From contig NC_135355.1 of assembly GCF_051622035.1 (NCBI RefSeq), forward strand, positions 29,916,986-29,980,985: a stretch of 64,000 nt of DNA, read 5' to 3'. Both the position numbers and the translations under genes were made by a program. This document shows, in pieces, positions 21,682-34,889 of this stretch. Under the pieces are notes generated by a model, which saw only the letters and a list, made by a program, of their open reading frames with translations, was not told where the DNA came from and did not search any database. This stretch comes from Arctopsyche grandis (lineage: Eukaryota; Arthropoda; Insecta; Trichoptera; Hydropsychidae). Each line of letters opens with the position of its first letter. Positions within the stretch are counted from its first letter, which is position 1.

Positions 21682-22459
21682 TGTAGTTTTGAAGTGTCAA
21701 CTGCACGCGGTGACGTTTATCGACACAAATGGCCTTAGCACCACGAATATTGTCCTAATATAAATACATCAGAAATCAAGCTGCCCACAAAAAATTATGT
21801 AATGTTAATCCGTTTTGCTGAATTTTTTCTTCTTATACCGTGCCCGATTCAATTTTTAGCCTCTTCCCAATTTCAAGCAGTTTCTTGGAATTATTTCTGA
21901 CTTCTTGCGGCTTGAAATATTTTCTTCAAAGCGGTTACTCCTGTCCAGTTTTTAATGTTCCACAACTAGAACAAATACTTATGACCCACTCTGCGACGTC
22001 CCTCAATTTTTCCCTCCAAAATAGTCTGCAATAGACAGAACTTTGGGCTTATCATGATATGCCAGAAATATGTGAGTTTTATATGTTTAATTGTTTTTAA
22101 TAAACTCCTTTACTCATCTTTCGTTAGTAACTCGTTCAGTCCAAACGATGCAGAGCATTCTTTGATTGCACCAAAGTTCAAATTCTACAATTAAATATAA
22201 TAAATAAATGCTACAATTTGTCTCATGGTTATTACTTTTAAGGTCCACGATTTACTATCGTATAAAAGAACCGACCAAACATAAGATTTCAAGAATTTAG
22301 CGCTTATTTTTATGCTGAGGTGCCTGTTACAAAGCACTCTCCAGAACTTCACAAAGTCCTGGTTAAAACATTCTACTAAACCAAACCAATATTGACCTCC
22401 GCCTATTAAATAAGCGTTTCGAGACTATACACGAGACCAATATTGGGCTTGGCTTAATG
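21682..22459. other. EXOSC9 5' flank and mobile-element debris
   Basis: The first ~100 bases should hold the EXOSC9 promoter. The LINE-like remnant described separately (21830-22035) follows. The stretch 22100-22450 looks like further degraded repeat without a readable product. It ends with GCTTAATG (22452-22459), the left duplication of a hAT element. Confidence 0.45.
21830..22035 (-). pseudogene. Degraded LINE polymerase C-terminal fragment
   Basis: Minus-strand translation gives LEGKIEGRRRVGH, then WNIKNWTGVTALKKIFQAA and IGHGI, with stop codons between. This resembles the K-(I/V)-EGRR-x-GR ... W-x-x-N-(I/L) ... W-(T/F)-G tail of insect non-LTR retrotransposon polymerases. It is a short, non-functional remnant. 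Confidence 0.5.
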
Positions 22460-23402
22460 TAAGGTTGCCAGATGATAATTTGATAAAGGAGGGCAGATGG
22501 GTCTAAAAAGGAGGATTTTCTGTAAAAGAGGAGGACATTCAGAAATTAAACGAATTTTTTATATTATTTTACTTTATTTTAATCATATTTAGCTGAGCTG
22601 CCAATTTTGGAAAGAAGTTCTTGGTTTTTTAACAAATAATTATAAAATCTTCACATGTCATGTTTTTGAAGTTGTATTGAGTAGGAATTAAAGATTTAAC
22701 TGACTGCACACTTAGTCTATTCCTCTCTTTGCTCCACTGAGTATTAATCAGTGAAAAAACTCTTTCCACATTTGCGTTATGTGCGCTTATACAAAAATAA
22801 AACTCGCAGATCTTGAGCAGTTCTGAGAAACATTCAATGTTTTTAACACTTTTGAAGTAGATTGTCCACTGCTCGTGCAACTTCAAATCATAATATGCTT
22901 CATCTTCATCTGATTTTGATTTAAGAAATGAAATCAAGTTACAAAATTGATCGTGACGCTTAACATCGTCAATCTCTACACCTCTGATGCTCAAGAACTC
23001 AATGCATGAAACTAAATCATTATATTTTAGGTTTTCGTTCTCTTTCAGCAATGTCATCCACTCAAAACATTTGAAATTTTCCAAGGGTATCATCCATTCC
23101 ATCAAGTAATCTTCACAAGCCTTGTAAACACGAAGTCATTACGTAGTCATCACGTTTCACGAAGTCATTATCACGAAGCTGTTCTCTTACGCTTTGTGGC
23201 AAAAAATTGTTGTTTCTTCGATTACGAAGCATATGAAGTACGGATTGAAGTATCTTTGAAATTTCCAGAACGGAATTATGTTCCGCCAGTCCCGCCCGAT
23301 GTTTATCAAAAAGGAGGACTTACAGTAGGTAAGGGAGGACGGGAGGACAAAACATGGAAAAGGAGGACATGTCCTCCTTTTGGATATCATCTGGCAACCC
23401 TA
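22460..23402. mobile_element. hAT element with transposase C-terminal fragment, 8-bp TSD
   Basis: Ends TAAGGTTGCCAGATGATA and (inverted) TAGGGTTGCCAGATGATA are flanked by perfect GCTTAATG repeats at 22452-22459 and 23403-23410. Both subterminal regions carry GGAGGAC repeats. It is 943 bp long and holds only the C-terminal part of a transposase, so it cannot move on its own. The duplication fits the nnnTAnnn pattern of the Buster group of hAT. Confidence 0.88.
22629..23105 (-). pseudogene. hAT transposase C-terminal (dimerisation) fragment
   Basis: About 158 codons ending at 22629. The diagnostic hATC block reads SAHNANVERVFSLINTQWSK followed by ERNRLSVQSVKSL. The N-terminal BED finger and the first catalytic acidic residues are absent, and the left side of the element is too short to hold them. 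It is the dimerisation end of a once autonomous hAT transposase. Confidence 0.85.
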
Positions 23403-23541
23403 GCTTAATGGAATGTTTTAACAATTTGCCTCGTGTAAATGTAGCATTACAATGGTAGATAAACACGCCTAAATGTAAAGCATATGATCAATTGAACTTA
23501 ATTGATGACTCGTATGGCGTTTTCTAAGATACATATATTTA

Positions 23542-23677
<136 letters not shown>

Positions 23678-23869
23678 ATATTGATCGATTAATCAACTTC
23701 TCTTTCAAATGGTAAATTGATGCCGATGGCAATGTTTGAGCACTTTCGATCACGACAGATTTACTAGCAGACTTACCTATTTATGGTCGTCAATTTTTGT
23801 TAACATACCATCTTTTGTAAATTTATATACAACTAGTGTTTTACCCCTTGAATTATCATCGCATGGGTG

Positions 23870-24086
23870 TTGGCGGTAATTGGATTATTATTTATTACGC
23901 ACATTGCGATCGCCCAAAAGACCATTTTTGCCATGAAAATCGCGAATACAGAATATTTGGCACTGGATATCTCGTTAGTATGATAGTTATCGTTGGAACG
24001 ATGGACTTTTCGGCTGCCAGATTTTCCGTTATAGAGATTTTAGTGACTTTTGGGCGAGCGCTTTGTGAGCAATAGTCACCGAACCG
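23870..24086. mobile_element. MITE copy related to 16253-16456
   Basis: It shares GCCATGAAAATCGCGAATAC, ATTTGGCACT, TCTCGTTA, GACTTTTCGGCTGCCAGA, CCGTTATAGAGATTTTAGTG and TCACCGAACC with the copy at 16253. No matching target duplication was found, so it is older or rearranged. Confidence 0.75.
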
Positions 24087-24177
24087 ATTGAAAACTTAAG
24101 GCACTCATCGGTGTTTACGATCGATTGCGATTAAAGATAAATAATTCAATATCACAGCGCACACTCGAAACGACAGC

Positions 24178-27100
24178 ATGGATAAAACAACCGCAGACCG
24201 ACAAAGCATTTTATTCGAAGGATTAAATGAACTCGAATCGATCCTACACGAGGGAAAAGGTGAGAGAGCGTCCCATTTTCAACTATGCTTGCAATATTCG
24301 AAAGCTGCGTCCGCGTATTATATAATTTGACGTTAGATTGAGTCGTCCGTTTCTTTCAGTTAGTGCAAATATTCATTCGATTATTATTTTGTTATATAAT
24401 AGCCCGGTTTTTATCGCTTTGAATCTTATGGTTATTTGTTGAATGAGTCGCTGCAGTTGTTAGGGTGAATTTCTTGAATGAATCGTCGAATGTAATTTGG
24501 TTGGGCGTTGCAAGTGTCGTGGGTGGGGTGGGGTGGGGGTATCGCCATGGTGGTGGGGGTGGACGTGAGTGGCAATTGCCAGACTAATAGCAATAGCAAT
24601 AGCAATAGCAGTAGCGGGGGCGGAGGCGCGGGGGGCGCGCGCTCCGAGATGGCAGCGCTCCGTGGGACGGCCTTCACGCCTGACGATGGCTACACTCGGT
24701 TCGCTGACGAGTCGTATGGCGCTGCTGGACTCGGCTGCGGTGAGGAAACCCCACACCCACACCCACATCCACTTCCACTCCTCACACCTGAATTACTCAT
24801 CCACGTTTCGCCACAACTGGCAATCGATAGCTTTGTTCTGATCACTCCATAGGCATACCGAATACCTATTGCATACATGTATCATTCATTTCATAGTGCA
24901 ACTTCATTTGTATTGCAATCAGGGTTGCCAGACTTCCCTATTTGAGCAAAATTTGTATATGTAAAACGAAATGGTTTGACTTCAAAAGTAACAAATTTCA
25001 ATACATTTAAATCTTGTCCTTAAGAGGGCTGTACACCTGAAACCTTAATTTTGTTGCCGTTCCTTTCTTCGATATATATATTGAGTGAATGCGACAATAT
25101 ATATCAATACATATTTATATCGAGTGAATGCGACAGTTGCGCTTCGACCAGATAATACGTATTTTGATTTGACAAAATCGAGGTTTCGTATTGTCCTATT
25201 TTCTCCTCCGAAACTGGACCAATTTTTAAAAAAAATTTATCATCGGTATGAGAAAGATGTTTTCTGTGCAACTATGTGCGTATTTTTTTTAAATAAGCAC
25301 GCTGGACTCTTCGTGGGTGTAAAAAAGAGGCGATTTTATTGATGTTTGGCGGCTCCTAGCTCCTATAAAAAATAACTAATCAAAAAAATAAAACGATAGA
25401 TGCAACCCAATGGTGGATATCCATAGCATATTAAAAAATAATTTCTCTAGTGCCATAATTGAGGAAAGGAGAAGTCTAATACGTTTGTATGGACAAGGCG
25501 TTGGTGTCCAGCCCTCTTAAACTTGAACTGCCAGATTTATTGATATCCAAACTGGGAAATTTTAATTGTTAATATAATAAAATCCATCCTTTTATAAACT
25601 AGTATTTCCTTTCTATTTTTTCAGTTTATTTAGTTATTTTTAATATTAAATGAAATTAATTACATGTTGCCGAAGAAGATTGAAAAAAAATTGATTTTCT
25701 CAATCTCGCTTTTCTTGCTTTTTTAACCATGCGGATGTGGATCTACGGTGAGATGGAGATTCGTGCATTTTTTGCAGTTTCATAACTGCGGGGGTCAGTA
25801 TTTTTAAACAATGAAAGGTCAATAAGCAGCTATCGCAAACTGGGACATTTGGCTGTTCTGAAAGGTCCCTTCGGGACGCCAGGACGAGAGGCTTGAAACC
25901 GGGACAAACCTGGAATACCGGGACGTCTGGCAGCCCTACCTTAAACCAAACATAAAAATCGAATTTTCTTCAATTGTAGAATTAGCATAATTATTTAATA
26001 TTACTTGCAATGTTGACCTTCTATACGAAGATGTCTGTTTAACAAATTTTTACTGAAGAAAACGAGAAAAACCATTATATGAGTAAAGGATAATGTTTTT
26101 TAAAGATCATTCCGCTTGCAATAATTTATATAAAATTGTGGCCCAAATCTCAATTTTACATTCCATTGCAATTTGCGAAAGAATATTTAGTCTAATGAGC
26201 GTAACCTGGAGAAAGGAGAGAAATAGATTATTATTTATGCAATTGTTATGACTTTTTTTATCAAGCAAAGTTGGCGAACATATTTTGAAACAAGCTAAAA
26301 GCTAGGAAAAAACTTTTGATTATATAAAATTTTGCATTTAAACCAAAATGTAATTCCTGTAATTGTATCAAATAAATGTCAATAATTGTGATTTCGGTCA
26401 ATCATAATTGACTATGTTCTCATCTACATATATACATACTTATGTAAGTATATACTTATTTATATACATTATAATTTCATTAAAAATATTTTTTTCTTAA
26501 TTTCTTCATTAATTCTTAAACTTCTTTTTTTTTGATCGTTCGAAATAGTGAATGTCCTGATCTGTGATTTCAGAAATCTGACAACCCTAATTGCATTCCA
26601 CAATTTTTCATTTGAGGTGGCTATCCAAAAACACCAACCCATACGGATGTTTCAAAAACTATTATACCCATTTTGTACAATAAAAACTGAATTTAAAAAT
26701 AAAAATTATTATAATAAGCAAGTTTAATACAATTACATTTTATCTGAGTTTGCTTTTACATTGCACGAAAGATAAAAATTTCTCATATCCAATTTGTGTC
26801 TTTTTTTATTCTCAAAAGGTCAATATTTCAATGTGTATTGTATTTTTGATATAGGAACGCTTCTATGTACATATCTCTCGTATTCACCGAAAAATCTTCT
26901 TATTGACGGCATTATATATTGTTTATTTATGATAATTTGATGAATTTTATTTTGTTTTTAATCATGACGAAAAATTATTTCATTGCAAATTTTTAGTACA
27001 CTGAGCCGTGTCATGCATACATGCACGACTGTAGCCAGGGAGGCTCCAGCCCCCCCCCCCCCCCATTTTTAAAAACAGTAAATTATTATGAGAATTTTAT

Positions 27101-30100
27101 CAAAATATATCACACGGCTGCGAATAAATTCTTTGTGTCTTGAATTTAACATACATTTTATTAAATAAACAAGAAAACCATCCTAAAACGCCGCAAACAT
27201 GAATTTTTTTCGAAAAAATAGCAAAAAATAAAAATTAATTTAATGATTAATTAGTTATATGGGCGCATTGGAGCATCAAGTATACACACTTACGCTAACA
27301 CAAACTAATACACGGCAGTTAAATGAACGGTCCCTAGGTGTCGCAAAAAGTTTTAGTAAGGTGACAGTACGCAACGTTACTTCGAACAATATACTGAATT
27401 CAAGAGACAATATCCCTTCAACAAAAACAATTACATTAAACTATATGGCAAAATCAAGATTGGTTTTCGCAGCGATTGCATTGTTGAGCGTTCATTGCAG
27501 CGTAAATATAATGCAGTGGTCAGTAATCTATTTGATGAATTGCTATACATATGTGAAATTTGTAGTTTTGTAATACTGATTCTTGGCGAGGCTACCAAAT
27601 TCATGTATATGCCGTGTACCTATTTATTTGCGTTAGTGTAAGTGTGTATACGAAATGCTCGGTTGCGCCCATATAACCAATAAGTACCTATTTTTATATC
27701 ATAGTACAAAAATATTAATGACGTTATTTAGAATCACCCCCGTTTTTTAAATGATTTTGATTTTTAGATCCCATACAAAAATAAAATTTCCATAGATTTA
27801 TATTTCTTAGTATTATGTGCTAATTTAATCTTTCTTAGACAAAATGTAGTCAAATATTTGATCCTATACTTAGTTAATAAGTGTTAATTAGTATCTTGTT
27901 TTTTTTCCTTATCTAAACCATGTCATTCGCCAGGATTGTTTCTTCTCCTTTCTCTCGTCTTCTCTCAAGCGAAAGTTGGTGTTCATTATAATGACATATA
28001 CCTTTGATATTTGAATTCTGGGGCCTCCACATGCGACAAGATTATTTAAAAAACTTAATTAGACTGAATCATTTGATTGCCGTGACCTACTAAATTAATG
28101 TTAAAACTGAACATACATAGGTTATGACCCTCAATTAGGAAAAACCGTATTTGGATGTTGTTCATATCTGTTAATGATTGATAACTCTGCAAAAGAAATA
28201 TACGAATTACAAATGTATGTATTTATGTGTATTATATACACAGTTAAGTTAATCTCAGCCTCCACAATGACATATTTAATGATTGCGCCTATTCACATCT
28301 AAGATTATTTTAGCATTATAATACTGGTTTTGCTGAGGTCAAAAATAATCTCTCATAGTAACTTCAATCAATTATTATTAAAAAGACATAAAAATGAAAG
28401 TAACACATTTTATAGAATATTACAAAAATCGCAACGAAATAATAACAAAATGAGTAATCCAATCCATCGCAATTACCGTCACATTTTGCTCTCGACCATG
28501 TCCCCATAATGTGCTATGCTATATTTAGCCCAGTCAATCATTTATGTATAACTTACTATGTATAGTGAATATACAAATACACTTACTTATTTTTGCTTAT
28601 TACATATCTGAACAATATTACTATTAAAAATTATCGCACACAAATATAATCAAAACTGCAAATTGTCGGAAGTATGCGTCACAATATGCGATCGTGATAT
28701 TATCTGGCAATGTTGTAGTTCATTATTCTCGCAGCTAATGACATTTACTGTTGCAGATGTAACTCGTACAAATGCTAATGGCGACGGAATAATGGATAAT
28801 GTGCGAAGTGCTGTACTCGATCTCGGCAGTCGCTCTTCACTCAATCGATCCAATCATGAACATCTCACCGAAGAGGATCATTGGGAGATGAACTATCACG
28901 AAGCTGCTATATATTTAGAAGTATGAAATTATTATAAATAAAGTAAAAATGTATTCATTATGAGATTCTGTACTTGAACTAATTTTTAAAATCCTTTAGC
29001 GTTAAGTAAATGTTTATATTTGACTGTTTAAACTGGAGATAAATTTAGATGGTGACATTAAGCCAAACAAATGCGTAATTGCAAGTAAAATATATGACTT
29101 ATTATGTAACAAATTAAACTTTAGTTAAATATTTCGTCATTTAATTTCACAGGAAGGTTTAAACAATGAAAAATTCGATTCTCATCCATCTAGTCCCGGC
29201 GAACTACCGGCTTACCTCCGGGTGCACAATCCGTGGTATCACGGTTTGGACCTGAGCGCTTCACTATTATTAATGCTTTTGGCATTCACCGAAGATCCCG
29301 CAGTGCCTTTGTTTGAGGTTCGTTTCATTTATTCATCATTCAATTGGAACCTCGATATACATATACTCAATGTTTACGATTATCATTTCAGCTTCCGGTA
29401 GGCATTCATGGTACCGTGGAATTGCTAGCGCTTAGCGTAATCGGCGTAGAATTATTCCTGAAACTCAAATGGATCGGATGGAGAACGATACTAAAGCACA
29501 AACGTACTATGTTAAAAGTAAATATTATGTATATTAAAATCTAAGTGTTTCAAATGCTTTCTTATAGTTTCAATCAATCGTATTCTTGCACTTTTTTTTC
29601 AATGTGTACATCATTTATCTGCCATGTTTGTTTTTAATTTTTGCTTGTAATCAATCACACATACTGTGATGCGGGTTTGAGCTTAATTACTGTATATACA
29701 TATGTATATTATAACTCATAATACAGTAAGTAAAAAATAATACACTTATAAAAGCTTGTAATTAGTATCAATGTAAGTGTATCATTTTTCATATGCAACA
29801 AATACTGCTCTAATCTGCTTAAAAGAAACTTGTCATTTCATATCAAGGCTGCAACTACAATAGTTGACTGGTCAATCAAATTTCAACCTTCACTACAATG
29901 TTGATATCAAAATCAAAAATAAAATTGTACATTATCTCATCTAAGTGTCTTTACTTTCTGTTTACTTTCATTGCTTTCCACTTTCTATTTAGGTTTTGTC
30001 ATCTTAACACATTCATCATCTTTCATTTGAAGCACTAATAACATTTATTTTATTCTCGGTGAGTTTCTTGTTTTATTTTTTTTTATCGCTTTTCTTTCAT

Positions 30101-33100
30101 ATATGTATGTATAATTTAAATCTTAACATTATTTGTATTTCAATAAGCTTTGTATTTATTAAATGATTAGAAAACAAAGTTCAATAAGAATTGCAAATAT
30201 TTCAGTATTAAATTTTTAACCCGTTGACAATCAAGTCACCAGAATTTCACTCATTCTCTGTGGCAAATTTTTGTTAACATATTCAAGTACGTCAATGGTG
30301 GCCTGTTTTAAGTGAGTGTCGCCTCATTTGGATAGATTTGACTTCTTTGCCTTTGGTAATATGCATTATATTCATCCGGTCAGGTGACCTCAAGCAGAGT
30401 GATTGTAAATGGAAATGTCTCGTGTTTAATATTGCAATTTAAATTTCTAACCATTCAATTTATGAATTAAACGATATTTTTTGTGTACATGGCCTACTAT
30501 TGTTTATGAAATTTAATACATATTGTTTCACAATTACTGCTATATTTGAATTAAATTGACTAATAATGAATATACCATATATGTATAATTACATTTCAAG
30601 TCTTGATCCACAGTGGCCACATATGTAAATACATGTACTGAATTTTCTTTGATTGTTGTTTTCTTTAAGGTTATAAAGTTGTGTATAATTTCAGTGTGTG
30701 ACTTTATTCATAATGGTGCTGGAAGCGTTTGTTGTGCTTTTACGGCAATGTTCTCACTTTAGAGTTACGCGTGCGCTTCGGCCAATATTTTTAGTCGACA
30801 CTCGGCACTGTGGCGGTGTCCGCAGATTCATACGACAAATATTACAATCGTTACCGCCAATATTAGATATGCTCGGTAAAGATATTTCGATAAATCTACT
30901 TTTTGAATTCAATCAACGCTTTTATTTTACAAATAAAATTTTAATCTTATAGGACTGCTCTTGTTCTTTGTTACCACATACTCCTTGCTCGGATTCTACT
31001 TATTCTCGGAGCATATAGATACTCAGCATTTCAACACTATTAGCGATTCTTTCGTGAGCATGTTTGTACTTCTTACTACTGCCAAGTAAGTTAAACTCTC
31101 ATTTTATTTTACAACCAAACTACTATTAATTTAACTTATAATTATATTCATATTTATAATATTAATTTTTAAATTATAGTTTTCCAGACGTGATGATGCC
31201 ATCGTATGCGAAATCTAAATGGTATGCGATATTTTTCATTTCATACATTGCCACCGTGCTTTACGTTCTAATGAACTTGGTTAGTCCAATTCTTTTATTT
31301 TTATTACGTATGTACATTTATGACATATTATTATTCTACAGTGTAATCTGTTTGATTTGTAGATGTTAGCCGTTGTATACGAAACATTCACTCGGATAGA
31401 GCGCGAAAAGTATCGCCGTCTACTTTTGCATCGGAGACGAGCTTGTCAACACGCTTTCCGGCTATTGGTATCGAAGCAAACTCCTGGTGCTGTCAGATTC
31501 CGACAATTTCATGGCTTAATGAGATATTTCACTCCTCATAAAAGTATATTTTGCTTTTTAGTTTTATATTTTATGACGTATGGAATTTGGGGGTCTACCT
31601 CACGGTACCGAAAGTGAAAAAGCAAATATCGGAAGGCAAAGATCGAAAATCGAAAAATCTTAAGTCGGAAGATAAAAAAAAGGGTGCATGGTAAACGGTA
31701 CTATGTATATATAATATATATGATTGGCATGGGGTGAAATTATCTCTCTTTTTGTCATAAAGCCTCTTTTAATGTGCGCGCACAGGATACGGGAGGAAAA
31801 GCCTGTTTCTCTTGTTCCTGTTGTATCCTGCTCCCGTAAATTAAGTGAGGATGTACGACGGAGGGAGAGAGACTTTTACCGCACGCCACTGATATATGTA
31901 TATACTAACCGTTTTTCATATGTATGCATGGTAAACGGACACTTTCGATTTTTTGACTGTCGGTGCGGTGATGGTCACCCGGGTGAAAAGTATAATAAGA
32001 GTAGTGGCGAAAGTGAAGAGTTTAAATGCCAATGGGCGTGTCACGTAGCTAGAAGAATGGATGAAAGGTGGACAAAAGAAGTGGTGGAATTGTACCTGAG
32101 AGAATGTAAAAGGAAGGATGCAGGGAAGATGGCTGGACGAAATTTGAATCATTTGCGGGGTGCGATAGATTATAGTTGCGCAAAACAGAGACGAATGGAA
32201 ACGTGTTGGACAGGCCTTCATCCAGCAGTGGCTGCTGAATGGCTTTAATGATGATGATGATTACAATTGCAAATTATGTGACTCAATTTTGAAAATTTGG
32301 GATCAAATAATGGTCAAAACTAAATTAATCGAGTGTTTGATAATATTATCAAAATTTGTATATACATATATGTATGTATGTGTACCTAAATTTGATTTCT
32401 TGTGCAAAATTAAGTGGCTTTAATAATAGGAGTGTAGATATTTACTATACATTTTTAAATATCCAGAATTTATATTTGGCCAATTGGTAAATTTTTATTT
32501 TAATTAAAAGGGTGCTTTAAAACAGGCATAATCAGAAGTAAAATATTTTTTTCAGGTACAAGAGATGTTCTTCTAATGTTTAAACAATTGAACGGAACGG
32601 CAAGTGGTGCGCTAACTCTTGAAGAATTTCTATCTGTTTACGAGTGCGGTGCCCTTAGATGGGCACCACAGCACGACAGAGCTCCCTGGTATGGCGCACT
32701 GGGTCCCATCGAAGTTTTGGGTCGAGCGGCGTTCAACATTGTCAACTGGCCCTACTTTGAACACATTGTCTGTGAGTTTTGAACGTTTAATAGTGCATCA
32801 AAGCCGTATAATTCCATGTATTCAAATAATGATTTGAAAAGTCTTTTAAATTTCAGTCACACTCATCATCGGTAACGGAGTGTCTATGCTGATTCGTATC
32901 ACCGAGGCATCGGGAGGGTTACAAGACAGTGCCCGACTATTTTGCGCATCTTGGGACACATGGCTTTTTCTCATACGTAAGTCTTTATTCATTTTTTTCG
33001 TGTAATTTAAGTGTGCAATGCTCATCGCATTTTTTTGTACTTTGCAGTGTTTTTGATCGAAGCCGGTTTGAGGATGATGGCACAAGGTATGCGTGTATAC

Positions 33101-34889
33101 CTCTCAAGTGGTTGGAATATGTTTGATTTGATTGCCACCGTACTTGGAATATGCGGTGCCATTCTATTAGTTCTGGCACCCAATTTTATTATAGTCGTTA
33201 TATTTAGACCATTGAGATTGATGCGGCTGTATAAATTAAAAAAGAGGTATCGTGACGTCTTCGGAACATTGGTGCTACTATCACCGTTAATGTCTTCGGC
33301 TGCTTGCGTTATGCTTGTCATGTATTATTTCTTTGCCATTGTCGGAATGGAACTGTTCTCCAGCTATGACATGCGGAATTGTTGTGTGTAAGTTATGAAA
33401 AGAAATTCTTAGATTAAATTAAAGAGTTATCATATATCACAAACATGAAAAAAACGACGTTTTATAACTTACAATATTGTATATTTGTATTTTATTTATT
33501 TTTAGAAATACAACCGTTGAAGATTTTTATAAATACTCAGCTAATAGTTCGACCGCTTTAGGTTTCTACTATTTGAATACATTTGAAAATCTCTTGACTA
33601 GTGGTGTTACACTCTTCGAATTGACAGTTGTTAATAATTGGTTCATTATCATGAATGCTTATGCATTTGTTGCCAATCAATGGAGTCGCATATATTTCAT
33701 GGTAATTACGTATATGTTTTAAATACCTTAACCGTTTGAGTGCTGACGTCTTTTCTGTTGAAAGCCCGACACCCTGAAAATTTCGCCAATATTTCCAACT
33801 AGAATTATTTAGAAAGCCAGTATAAAAATTGTAGCTAATCCAAACAAACCCTAGATAACTACCACCGAGGATTTCGAGTTTTGTAAAGGTGTTTAGACTC
33901 TCTAATATCTAAAAGAAGTCTATTAATGAATGTATTTTTTCAAAACTAGTTCCATCGTCTTCATTGTTTTTAATATGTAATGCTCACAATCTAAATGCCA
34001 AGCCACAATCTAAGATACTCAGCAGTTAGGGATTTACATCGAGAAATTCTGCTATGGTTATAAATTCAGAAATTCTGGTGTAAGCCAGTCTTTATAAACG
34101 TTGACATATCACACATTCATGTTCAATGCATTTTTTTTTCAATGCCACCTGGAAAGGCTTGGCGGGTAGTATTCTTGTTTATTTTTTACATACTCAAAAA
34201 ACACCACCTATTGGCGTATTTCAGGCTCATGAACTTGTTGGCAAAACGCCGATCAGCGTTGGTCAGCATTCAAAGGGTTAAAGTGTAACTAAAATATTTC
34301 AATTATTATTATTGTATATATTAAATAAAAATTTCAGGTATTTTACTTGTTTACAATGGTTGTCTTGACTATTGTTGTCGCTAGCGTGCTTGAAGCTTTC
34401 CGGTTTCGAATACATTACAAAAGAAGTACTACTAAGAGAGACGGTAATCTGATCAGTTTTTTTAAATATATTTAACAATTTAATATGTAATATTGCATAT
34501 CCCAATTATCAATTTTAATATTTCAGAGGAGAAACTACTTCATGAAGAAGTTCACGTCAGTTGGGAAGAAGTTCAGAGGTTGGGCATAGACGGATCTATG
34601 GCAGATCAATTGAGACCTCATCTGCCGGCAGGAGTGCGTATTATTCTAATCCACATTCAAATTAAATATTTTTTAAATTGCGTTTCAATTTTTATAATGA
34701 TTTCAGAGTGTGGTTACGTTCATCGGATCTCGACCAAGGACGCGCGAAGTTCTCCAGCGAAGAATGTACACAAATGAGATACAACGTTGGCTATCAGAAG
34801 CTGCCCGAGAAGAGCGTGACAGTACCAACGTATTATCCGATGTGCCAGAAGTAAACGAAACCAATTCTGGAGAGCGGCAATTGATCTAA
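24178..34889 (+). CDS. TPC1: Two-pore channel 1 (endolysosomal cation channel), two alternative first exons
   Basis: Shared exons: 28757-28920, 29153-29317, 29392-29517, 30695-30875, 30953-31085, 31180-31279, 31363-31543, 32556-32771, 32857-32976, 33048-33387, 33506-33701, 34338-34443, 34527-34633, 34707-34889. Exon 1a (24178-24259, MDKTTADRQ...) and exon 1b (24547-24739, MVVGVDVSG...) both end in phase 1 and fit exon 2, giving 799 or 836 aa (human TPC1 about 816). [11 protein letters not shown], a first six-helix domain, an EF-hand-like linker, a second domain and a C-terminal tail follow in order. Pore I is [13 protein letters not shown]; pore II is VVNNWFIIM, both as in animal TPCs. IS4-S5 keeps CGGVRR-xx-R, the arginines that bind PI(3,5)P2 in mammals. 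IIS4 is [17 protein letters not shown]. The expected place is endolysosomal membrane, conducting Na+/Ca2+. Confidence 0.95.
25024..25516. mobile_element. TTAA-target MITE nested in the hAT element
   Basis: Inverted ends GAGGGCTGTACACC and GAGGGCTGGACACC are flanked by TTAA at 25020-25023 and 25517-25520. TTAA duplication is characteristic of piggyBac-type insertion. It has no coding capacity beyond chance frames. Confidence 0.7.
26155..26255 (+). pseudogene. hAT transposase C-terminal remnant
   Basis: The frame reads [20 protein letters not shown] followed by RLLFMQLL and a stop. It aligns with VERVFSLINTQWSKERNRL of the fragment at 22629-23105. The surroundings are frameshifted. Confidence 0.7.
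27254..27677. mobile_element. 424-bp terminal-inverted-repeat MITE in TPC1 intron 1
   Basis: The left end GTTATATGGGCGCATTGGAG is inverted at the right end (GTTATATGGGCGCAACCGAG), and the arms continue through GTATACACACTTAC. No clear target duplication. The contained plus-strand frame starting at 27259 has no family resemblance and overlaps the TIR. Confidence 0.7.
27678..28756 (+). other. Remainder of TPC1 intron 1
   Basis: AT-rich intron ending CATTTACTGTTGCAG before exon 2. No other exon or transposon end was recognised. Confidence 0.6.
31930..32248 (+). pseudogene. RTE-type LINE polymerase C-terminus in TPC1 intron
   Basis: The frame contains [20 protein letters not shown], then [20 protein letters not shown] and a stop, followed by an ATG trinucleotide tail. 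This matches the WAGHVAR-x-x-D-x-RWT ... KR-x-x-GR tail of RTE-clade retrotransposons and their short microsatellite 3' ends. It is a 5'-truncated copy. A related fragment is at 53077-53270. Confidence 0.7.
33732..34277. mobile_element. piggyBac-type MITE (546 bp) in TPC1 intron
   Basis: Flanked by TTAA at 33728-33731 and 34278-34281. The ends are CCGTTTGAGTGCTGAC and (inverted) CCCTTTGAATGCTGAC, close to the CCC-starting termini of piggyBac elements. Non-coding. Confidence 0.8.

Larger units (their letters stand above)
24920..26589. mobile_element. Degraded hAT element in TPC1 intron 1
   Basis: Ends CAGGGTTGCCAGACTTCCC and (inverted) TAGGGTTGTCAGATTTCTG are flanked by ATTGCAAT (24912-24919) and ATTGCATT (26590-26597), seven of eight identical. 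It contains a transposase remnant (26155-26255) and a nested TTAA element. An extra internal end-like sequence, GTCTGGCAGCCCTA, near 25926-25939 suggests a second nested insertion or rearrangement. TIRs relate it to the element at 22460-23402, in the opposite orientation. Confidence 0.75.

Noticed and set aside
30215-30410. TTAACCCGTTGACAATCAAG as another TTAA-type MITE
   Set aside because: Only one end was found; no inverted partner with TTAA nearby.
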